Shown: positions 53,513 to 61,400 of the stretch, piece after piece
Numbering within the stretch: the first letter of the stretch is position 1
Layout of the letters: the number at the start of each line of letters is the position of its first letter
NCBI RefSeq assembly: GCF_001244545.1
Contig: NZ_LN852696.1
Location: 372,001-436,000, forward strand
DNA: 64,000 nt
Source: Candidatus Stoquefichus sp. SB1
GTDB lineage: Bacteria > Bacillota_I > Bacilli_A > Erysipelotrichales > Coprobacillaceae
Direction of reading: 5' to 3'
The notes under the pieces: generated by a model
What the model was told of the DNA's origin: nothing
The model's database searches: none
The model's input: only the letters and a program-made list of their open reading frames with translations
Made by a program: the position numbers and the translations under genes

Positions 53513-54814
53513 ATGACAAAACAATTAAGATTTGAGACGTTACAGTTACACGTTGGACAGGAAGAAGCAGATATAGCAACTGGGGCAAGAGCAGTGCCTA
53601 TTTATGCAACAACGTCGTATGTATTTGAAAGTAGTCAGCAGGCAGCTAATCGATTTGCATTAACGGAAGGTGGAAACATTTATACACGTTTGATGAATCC
53701 AACTCATGATGTTTTTGAACAAAGAATTGCAGCCTTAGAAGGTGGTGTAGCTGCACTTGCAACTGCTTCTGGCTCAGCCGCTATTGATTATGCAGTCAGA
53801 AATATTGCAACTGTTGGGGATCATATTGTTGCATCACAATCATTATATGGGGGAACATATAATTTATTTGCAAATACATTAAAAGAAGCCGGATTGACGA
53901 CAACCTTTGTGGATAGTCAATCTGTAGAAGAATTTGAACAAGCTATTCAAGAGAATACAAAACTGATTTATTTAGAATCATTAGGAAATCCTAATTGTGA
54001 TATTGTTGATTTAGAGAAAATCGCTGATATTGCTCATCGCCATGGTATTCCTGTGATTGTTGATAACACATTTGCAACACCATATTTATTCAGACCATTA
54101 GAACATGGAGCTGATATTGTTGTTCATTCAGCGACAAAATTCATTGGTGGACATGGAACAGTTATGGGTGGTGTTGTTATTGATGGGGGTCATTTTGATT
54201 GGAATCAGAATGATAAATTTCCAGGGATAACACAACCTAATCCATCATATCATGGTATTGTTTTTAGTAAAGCTTGTGGAAATATTGCATATATTATGAA
54301 AATGCGTACAACCTTAATGAGAGATCAGGGGGCTTGTCTTTCTCCTTTTCATTCATTTTTATTATTGCAAGGATTGGAAACATTATCATTAAGAGTAGAA
54401 AGACATGTTGAAAATGCATTGAAGGTTGTTGATTATCTTAAAAATCATCCATTGGTTAAAAAAGTTAATCATCCATCATTATCAACTGGACAACAACATG
54501 AATTGTATAATCGCTATTATCCAAAAGGTGGTGGATCAATCTTTACATTTGAATTAAATGGAACTCAACAACAAGCAAAACAATTGACTGAATCACTTCA
54601 TTTGTTTTCATTACTTGCGAATGTTGCAGATTCAAAGTCATTGATTATCCATCCAGCTTCTACAACACATTCTCAATTAAGCCAAAAAGAATTATTATCA
54701 GTTGGGATTACTCCAACAACCATTCGTTTATCCATTGGAACAGAACACATTGATGATATTATAGAAGATTTAAGTCAAGGATTTGAAAAAATAGAAAAAG
54801 GAGAAAAATTATGA
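53513..54814 (+). CDS. O-acetylhomoserine sulfhydrylase (MetY-like)
   Basis: A 433-residue PLP enzyme of the Cys/Met metabolism family. The start RFETLQLHVGQEEADIATGARAVPIY (part) and the lysine segment VVHSATKFIGGHGTVMGG are typical of O-acetylhomoserine aminocarboxypropyltransferase, which makes homocysteine from sulfide. Length is correct. The stop overlaps the cysK start by 4 bases (ATGA). Likely controlled by the adjacent Rrf2 protein. Confidence 0.92.
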   Translation: MTKQLRFETLQLHVGQEEADIATGARAVPIYATTSYVFESSQQAANRFALTEGGNIYTRLMNPTHDVFEQRIAALEGGVAALATASGSAAIDYAVRNIATVGDHIVASQSLYGGTYNLFANTLKEAGLTTTFVDSQSVEEFEQAIQENTKLIYLESLGNPNCDIVDLEKIADIAHRHGIPVIVDNTFATPYLFRPLEHGADIVVHSATKFIGGHGTVMGGVVIDGGHFDWNQNDKFPGITQPNPSYHGIVFSKACGNIAYIMKMRTTLMRDQGACLSPFHSFLLLQGLETLSLRVERHVENALKVVDYLKNHPLVKKVNHPSLSTGQQHELYNRYYPKGGGSIFTFELNGTQQQAKQLTESLHLFSLLANVADSKSLIIHPASTTHSQLSQKELLSVGITPTTIRLSIGTEHIDDIIEDLSQGFEKIEKGEKL

Positions 54815-55749
54815 ACATATATCAATCAGCCGATCAATTGATTGGAAAAACACCATTATTAGAATTATCACATTTAGAAAAGAAATATCAGTTAGAAGCA
54901 CATATTTTCGCTAAGTTAGAATATTTTAATCCAACCGGAAGTGTTAAAGATCGTATTGCAAAAGCAATGATCGATGATGCTGAAGAAAGAGGACATCTTA
55001 CACCAGGAGGTGTAATTATTGAACCGACATCTGGTAATACTGGGATTGGTTTAGCATCAGTAGGGAGTGCAAGAGGATATCGTGTTATCATTGTGATGCC
55101 AGAAACAATGAGTATTGAAAGACGTCAATTAATAAAAGCCTATGGTGCCGAAGTTGTTTTAACAGAAGGTGTTAAGGGAATGAAGGGGGCTATTTTAAAA
55201 GCACAAGAATTAGCTAAAGAAATTCCGCATAGTTATATACCTAGTCAATTTGAAAATGCAGCGAATCCAAAAATTCATGCCTTAACAACAGGACCAGAAA
55301 TTTGGCAAGATACTGAAGGTCAGATAGATATATTGGTGGCTGGTATTGGAACTGGTGGAACCATTACAGGTGTTGGTGAATATTTGAAAGTCCAAAATGA
55401 AAAGATTCAAGTGATTGCTGTTGAACCTAAAGATTCAGCAATTTTATCTACTGGAAAAGCAGGTAGTCATAAAATTCAGGGAATAGGTGCTGGTTTTGTG
55501 CCAGAGGTTTTGAATACTCATATCTACGATGAGGTTTTGACTGTTACAAATGATGATGCTTTTCAAATAGGTCGTGAAATTGGAAAGTATGAAGGTGTTC
55601 TTGTAGGAATTTCATCAGGAGCTGCTGTTTATGCAGCTATTCAAATTGCACAAAGAGCAGAAAATAAAGGTAAGAATATTGTAGTCATATTACCAGATAC
55701 TGGAGATCGTTATTTATCAACACCTTTATTTCAAGAAGAAACTCGATAA
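54811..55749 (+). CDS. cysK: Cysteine synthase (O-acetylserine sulfhydrylase)
   Basis: A 312-residue CysK that forms cysteine from O-acetylserine and sulfide. The PLP lysine is in NPTGSVKDRIA, the substrate loop is EPTSGNTGIGLA, and the phosphate clamp is GIGTGGTITG. Second gene of the metY operon; terminator at the end. Together with metY it assimilates sulfide. Confidence 0.95.
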   Translation: MNIYQSADQLIGKTPLLELSHLEKKYQLEAHIFAKLEYFNPTGSVKDRIAKAMIDDAEERGHLTPGGVIIEPTSGNTGIGLASVGSARGYRVIIVMPETMSIERRQLIKAYGAEVVLTEGVKGMKGAILKAQELAKEIPHSYIPSQFENAANPKIHALTTGPEIWQDTEGQIDILVAGIGTGGTITGVGEYLKVQNEKIQVIAVEPKDSAILSTGKAGSHKIQGIGAGFVPEVLNTHIYDEVLTVTNDDAFQIGREIGKYEGVLVGISSGAAVYAAIQIAQRAENKGKNIVVILPDTGDRYLSTPLFQEETR

Positions 55750-55759
55750 GAGTTTTTTT
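55739..55759 (+). terminator. Terminator of the metY-cysK operon
   Basis: AAACTC (55739-55744) pairs with GAGTTT (55750-55755) around the stop codon, followed by T residues. Confidence 0.6.
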
Positions 55760-55762
55760 CTT

Positions 55763-55828
55763 TTCAAGTAAAAAAACATTTTTTTCAAGTAAAGTATCCT
55801 TGTTATTCAAGTAAATGAATGTCATACT
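55763..55828. promoter_or_regulatory. Three phased direct repeats and promoter before the GH1 gene
   Basis: TTCAAGTAAA occurs exactly three times, at 55763-55772, 55784-55793 and 55806-55815, spaced by 21 and 22 bases (two helical turns). The third lies between a -35 TTGTTA (55800-55805) and a -10 CATACT (55823-55828), 17 bases apart. AAAGTATCCTTGTT (55791-55804 region) is shared with the dispersed repeats. It looks like a regulator-binding array. Confidence 0.6.
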
Positions 55829-55881
55829 AAAGATAGATCTCATGAATAAAAAAATAGGATGATAGAATAAGGAGAAGTCAA

Positions 55882-57225
55882 ATGCTAAGAAAAGATTTTT
55901 TATGGGGTGGAGCAGTTACTGCTCACCAAAGTGAAGGTGGATATAAAGAAGGTGGAAAAGTTCCAGCTGTTTGTGATTTAACACCAACTGGGGAATTTTC
56001 AGATTTTAAGGATGGTATAGATACTTACCATAGATATCAGGAAGATTTTGATCTGTATAAAGAAATGGGATTCAATGCTTATCGTTTTTCTATTGATTGG
56101 TCAAGAATGATGAGTGATGAAGGCACTTATAATGAAGCTGGTTTTGCATTTTATGATCAGTTTATTGATGCTTTAATTGAAAGAGGTATGGAGCCCATTC
56201 CAACTCTTTATCATTTTGAGATGCCAGTCTATTTATATGAAAAATATAATGGATTTGCAAGTCGTCAGGTGGTAGATATCTTTGTTGAGTTATGTAAGAA
56301 AATTGTTGATCGATATGCTTCTAAAGTTCAAAAATGGATTATTTTTAATGAACAAAATGGCATCTTACAAAAAGGACCTAAAATGTTTTTTGGAGCCGTT
56401 TGCCCTAAAGATGTCAATCCTCAAACCTTTGATAACCAAATTATGCATAATACTTTGATTGCTCATAGTTTAATTAATGAATATATACATCAAAAAGGAT
56501 GTCAAGTGTTAGGAATGGCGACTGTTGTACAAAGTTATCCTGAAACTTGTCATCCATTAGATACATTAGAAAGTATGAAAGCACAAAGTGAAGCTTATGT
56601 TTTTTTAGATGTCTTTGCTAGAGGACATTATAATTCTTATTACTATGCAAATATGCAAAATGAGGGAACAATGCCTGAGATTCTTGAAGGTGATCTTGAT
56701 ATTCTTAAAAAAGGCGTGACGGATTATTTATCAATTAGTTATTATATGTCAACAATTTCTCACTATGGTGAAGAGAGTCTTACAAATATTAATGATGTTG
56801 TTATTAAAAAGAATCCTTATTTGGAAATGTCTGAATTTGGTTGGACAATTGATCCAATTGGTTTAAGAATTACATTACGTCAATTATATGATCGTTATGA
56901 AATGCCTATTTATATTGTTGAAAATGGTTTTGGATATGATGATCAGTTAAATGAAAATAATGAAATTATTGATGATTATCGTATTGATTATATGAGAAAA
57001 CATATTGGAGAAATGAAAAAAGCTGTTGAGGAAGGTGTCGATTGTCGTGGTTATTTATCTTGGGGACCTGTAGATATTTTAAGTAGTCGTGCACAAATGA
57101 AAAAACGTTATGGTTTTATCTATGTCAATCGTGATAATAAAGATTTAAAGGATATGAGAAGAATCAAAAAGAAATCATTTGATTGGTTTAAACATGTTAT
57201 CGCAAGTAATGGTGAAGAATTATAA
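55882..57225 (+). CDS. Glycoside hydrolase family 1, probably 6-phospho-beta-glucosidase
   Basis: A 447-residue GH1 TIM barrel. The acid/base is Glu157 in FNEQN, and the nucleophile is Glu347 in IVENGFGYDD. The phosphate-recognition segment seen in 6-phospho-beta-glucosidases and 6-phospho-beta-galactosidases, Ser…Lys-Lys-Arg-Tyr, is present as SSRAQMKKRYGFIY, so the substrate is likely a PTS-imported phospho-glucoside. No PTS genes are adjacent. No signal peptide, as expected. The LacI gene follows after a terminator. Confidence 0.9.
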   Translation: MLRKDFLWGGAVTAHQSEGGYKEGGKVPAVCDLTPTGEFSDFKDGIDTYHRYQEDFDLYKEMGFNAYRFSIDWSRMMSDEGTYNEAGFAFYDQFIDALIERGMEPIPTLYHFEMPVYLYEKYNGFASRQVVDIFVELCKKIVDRYASKVQKWIIFNEQNGILQKGPKMFFGAVCPKDVNPQTFDNQIMHNTLIAHSLINEYIHQKGCQVLGMATVVQSYPETCHPLDTLESMKAQSEAYVFLDVFARGHYNSYYYANMQNEGTMPEILEGDLDILKKGVTDYLSISYYMSTISHYGEESLTNINDVVIKKNPYLEMSEFGWTIDPIGLRITLRQLYDRYEMPIYIVENGFGYDDQLNENNEIIDDYRIDYMRKHIGEMKKAVEEGVDCRGYLSWGPVDILSSRAQMKKRYGFIYVNRDNKDLKDMRRIKKKSFDWFKHVIASNGEEL

Positions 57226-57230
57226 TCAAC

Positions 57231-57263
57231 AAAGATCATACATAGTGAATTGTATGGTCTTTT
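57231..57263 (+). terminator. Terminator of the GH1 gene
   Basis: AAAGATCATACA (57231-57242) pairs with TGTATGGTCTTT (57251-57262) with one G-U pair, then T. Confidence 0.7.
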
Positions 57264-57300
57264 GATATATAATTTTCATAAATAGGAGAGGATGAAAACA

Positions 57301-58320
57301 ATGAAAGTGACAATGAAAGATATTGCTAAACGTTTAAATATTTCTATTAATGCAGTTTCTATTGCTTTAAATGATAAAGTGGGTGTAAGTGAAGAAATGC
57401 GTTTAGAAATATTAAGAACAGCTGATGAAATGGGATATATTAATCAAAAAAGACAATATCTTTCTGTCTTTTCAAAATCTAATTTATGTATCTTAATGCA
57501 AAGTTATTATGCTGATACAGGACATTTTTATTCTATTGTTTTGCATTCTATTGTGGAACAGGCAAAAACTTTTGGATACTTTACAATATTGAATTATTTT
57601 GAAGATGACCATTTTGTGATTCCTGAATGTATAGTGAATAGAAAAGTCGCAGGTATTTTGATTGTTGGAAAAATATCTGATGTTCATTTAATGACATTAA
57701 AAAAGAATGGTATTCCTATTGTATTGGTTGATTATACATCATTATGTACACCTTGTGATTGTGTTTTAACGCATAATAAACAAGGCGGTTATATGATGAC
57801 AAGTCATATTATTGAAAAAGGTTATCAAAAGATAGGCTTTTTTGGTGATTTAGATTATTCTTTTAGTTTTCATGATCGTTTTATGGGATATCGTCAGTCT
57901 TTAATTAAGAATAGAATTGTCAATCAAGAGGATATTGATGACTATATTCATCGATATTCATATGTTAAAGGAATAGAAAAGCATATTCTTTCTAATAATA
58001 TTATAGAAATTATGAAAATATTATCTACAAAAGAACTTCCTGAAGTTCTTGTATGTGCTAATGATTCAAATGCCTTTGCTGTGATGAGTGCTTTAACCCA
58101 AATGGGAATGAAAGTGCCTGATGATGTGAGTGTGGTAGGATTTGATGATACTCCTTTATGTGAAAAAGCAATACCAAAAATCACAACCATTCAAGTTCAA
58201 AAAAAATTAATGGGTGAAGTGGCTGTTTCAAAATTAGTAGATCGTATACATCGAAAAGAGACAGTTACAATGACACAATTATTAAGTGTAAAGATTGTTG
58301 AAAGAGATTCTTTGAAATAA
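57301..58320 (+). CDS. LacI family transcriptional regulator
   Basis: A 339-residue LacI-type regulator: HTH and hinge (VTMKDIAKRLNISINAVSIALNDKVGVS in two helices), then a periplasmic-binding-protein-like effector domain (about 60-335, GFDDTPLCEKAIPKITTIQV). AGGAGAGG ends directly before ATG 57292, so the next ATG at 57301 with 9-base spacing is preferred. It lies between a GH1 gene and a lyase gene with a LacI-type operator in front of the latter, so it probably controls one or both. The stop is part of a long terminator hairpin. Confidence 0.9.
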   Translation: MKVTMKDIAKRLNISINAVSIALNDKVGVSEEMRLEILRTADEMGYINQKRQYLSVFSKSNLCILMQSYYADTGHFYSIVLHSIVEQAKTFGYFTILNYFEDDHFVIPECIVNRKVAGILIVGKISDVHLMTLKKNGIPIVLVDYTSLCTPCDCVLTHNKQGGYMMTSHIIEKGYQKIGFFGDLDYSFSFHDRFMGYRQSLIKNRIVNQEDIDDYIHRYSYVKGIEKHILSNNIIEIMKILSTKELPEVLVCANDSNAFAVMSALTQMGMKVPDDVSVVGFDDTPLCEKAIPKITTIQVQKKLMGEVAVSKLVDRIHRKETVTMTQLLSVKIVERDSLK

Positions 58321-58344
58321 AATTTTCAAGAATCTCTTTTTTTC
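58301..58344 (+). terminator. Terminator of the LacI gene
   Basis: AAAGAGATTC (58301-58310) pairs with GAATCTCTTT (58330-58339), and an inner TTGAAA/TTTCAA stem (58312-58317 / 58324-58329) extends it; T tract follows. The left arm is inside the gene. Confidence 0.85.
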
Positions 58345-58410
58345 AAGTGATTCTTTATTGTAATTCAAGTAAAAGTCAATAAAAATAAGAGTATAAAGTA
58401 AGCGCTTTAC
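58342..58410 (+). promoter_or_regulatory. Lyase gene control region: two direct repeats, -10 and LacI/cre-like operator
   Basis: TTCAAGTGA (58342-58350) and TTCAAGTAAA (58364-58373) are 22 bases apart and match the array before the GH1 gene. TATAAA (58392-58397) is a likely -10. Directly behind it lies GTAAGCGCTTTAC (58398-58410) with the AAGCGCTT core of LacI-family and CcpA sites. The match to the cre consensus is incomplete at the outer positions. Confidence 0.55.
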
Positions 58411-58427
58411 AAAGGGAGGGAAAGGAA

Positions 58428-61400
58428 ATGTTAAAAAGATTGAGTAAAATTATTTTAGTTATTGCAATGCTTTTGAGTCTTGTTTTTGGACAAGGAAGTA
58501 CTGTAGTAGCAGCAAGTCAAGATGATATTGTAACAATCAAGACAAGACTAAAAAACTATTTTTTAGAACTTGATACAATTGATGATGGAGCAAAAGTAGA
58601 GACATGTTATGTCAGTAAAGCAGAAGATTATTTAAAACGAATGGAGGCGGATGGTAGTTTTGGTGATGTTGATTATCAAGCTCACAACAATGCAGCTAAT
58701 GGAGCTGCTTGGTCACCATATTTAGCATTAGATCGATTACAGGCTATAGCAATTGCTTATCATAAAGAAGGAAATTCTTTATATCATAGTGATGCTGCTA
58801 AAAATGGTCTTGATAAGGCATTGAAAAATTGGGTAACACATGGAAAACGAGATGATAAACCTGATGGACCATATTCTTCAAACTGGTGGGAAAATGAAGT
58901 TGGTGTTCAACTCCGTTTTGCAAGAATTGGTTTGTTTATGGAAGGGATTATTAGTCAAGAGTCATTTCAAATTATTATTGATAAATTAGTTGAAAAAGAA
59001 CCAGTAAAAAAGGGAACTGGTCAAAATAATTTATGGTTTGATCAAAATCATGTTTATCAGGCTTTATTAACAAATAATGCCAAAAGATTGAAAGAAATGG
59101 TAAATGATTATTTAAATTACTGTTTATCAACACAGTTAGATGATCAAACTGCTGAAGCAGTTCAAGTTGATAACAGTTTCTATATGCATGGAAAACAGTT
59201 TTATTCTAATGGATATGGAATGTCAATGTTTAGAGATATGAGCTTTTGGATTTATATATTGCGTGAAACACAATTCTCAATTGGACAGGAAGTTGTTACA
59301 AGAATGGGCAATTATATGCTTAATGGAACAAGCTGGACAATTAGAGGCGATATTATGGAACTTTATTTAGGGTATCGTCCTTATAAATTTGATGTTGGTT
59401 ATCAAAATTATGCTGAAGAATATATTGAACCTTTAAAAAGAATGATTGCTGCTGATCCAAGTAGAGCGGATGAATATCAGAAAGTTTTAAATAACATTCA
59501 AGATCCAACTCAATCTAATGGTAAAAATGGGAATTATTATATGTGGCGTTCTGGATATGAATCACACATGAGAGATGGCTATGGAGTCAATGTTAAAATG
59601 GATTCTAAGAGTGTCATTGGGGGAGAATGGCGTGGTAGCTGGTCAGGACAAAATGATGGTGGAAATCTGATTTATTGGAGTTCTTCAGCATCATCAACAG
59701 TGACAGTAGATGGAGATGAATATACATCAGTTTATCCAACTTTTGATTGGGCACATACTCCAGGGACAACAACACCTAATAGAATACCACCTGATTATAC
59801 CAATTCAGGAAGATTAACAAATGGAACAACTCACATGATTGGTGCTTCTAATGGTCAATATGGAAGTACATCTTATGTGATGAATAAAAAAGACACTCAG
59901 GCAACAAAAAGTTATTTCTTCTTTGATGATGAGTTTGTAGCTTTGGGAGCTGGAATTAATTCTAAAGAATCAACAGCGATTCATACAACGTTAAACCAAA
60001 GTAAAGCAGATCAAGTCACAGTCGATGGACAAACAGTTCCGACTGGGACAAAAGCGGGAAGTTATACAGGAAAATGGATTCATAATGATAAGATTGGATA
60101 TATTTTCCCTAAAGAAACAACATTTAAAGTAAGCAATGGACTTCAAAAAGACAATCCATCTTTATGGAAGGATGCAGAAAAGGAAGCCACTCCAGAAACA
60201 TTTACAGCATGGGTAGACCATGGTGTGAAACCAGTTGATGAAAGTTATGAGTATATTGTTTTACCTAATAAAACAACTGGAGAAGTTGATACTTATTCAA
60301 AGAATATCCCTATTGAGATTTTAGCAAATACGAAGGATATTCAAGCAGTTCGTCATAAAGATCTTAATATTACACAAATTAACTTCTATAAGGCTGGATC
60401 TTTAGAGTATAAAGATGGTTATACAGTGAGTGTAGATAAAGCTTGTAATATTATTATTGACGAATCTAATGGAACAAGAGAAATAACAGTTGCAGTTAAT
60501 GATACTGAAGATAGTAAAATGGTTAATATTGATCTTTCATATGAAAGTCAAGAAACAACAACGAAGTTTGTTTCAAAAGGTTTACCATATGCAGGACAAC
60601 CAATAACATTAACTGAAGGTCAAGATGATCGTTATTTAGCGAGCAGTTCAACAACTGGACATCCAGTTAAAAATGTCGTAGATGGTAATGAATCAACATA
60701 TTGGGAAAGTCAAGGAAGTAGTGATGAATGGATCTCTATATTCGCTGGATCAGGTAAATATATCAATAGTATAGATGTTTTATGGGGCGATAATTATGCA
60801 ACTCAGTATGATGTTTATGGTTCAAGTGATGGTATAAATTATGAAAAAATAAAATCAATAACAGATGGTAAGGGAAGTGCAGAAAACATAACTATTGGTG
60901 GTCTTTATAAATATATAAAGGTTGCTATGAAGAATAGTAATGGAAGCCATTATCAAGTCAAGGAAGTGAAGTTCCACGATTCTCAATTACTTTCACTTAA
61001 TAAAACTGTTGAGGTAAGTTCTACTTCTACCAATGATCCAGGAAATATAAAGGAAAATGCAGTAGATGGAAATACTAATACAAGATGGTCTTCACTGAGA
61101 AAGGAATCTGGATTTGATAAGCAAGAAGAATGGATTAGTGTAGATTTAGGTAGACAAGCTCGCATTGATGCGATTGAAATATTATGGGAAGCTGCATGTT
61201 CTCAAAATTATTCAATTGAAGTTTCTAATGACAATAAAACATGGAAAAATATTAAACAAAACTTAAAAACGGATTCATCATTAAAAGATCAAATTGTTTT
61301 AAGTGAATCTGCAGAAGCTAGATATGTACGCATTCATTCATATTCTTCTGCAACAAAATACGGAATTAGTATTTTTGAATTCAGTATTTATGGTCAAAAT

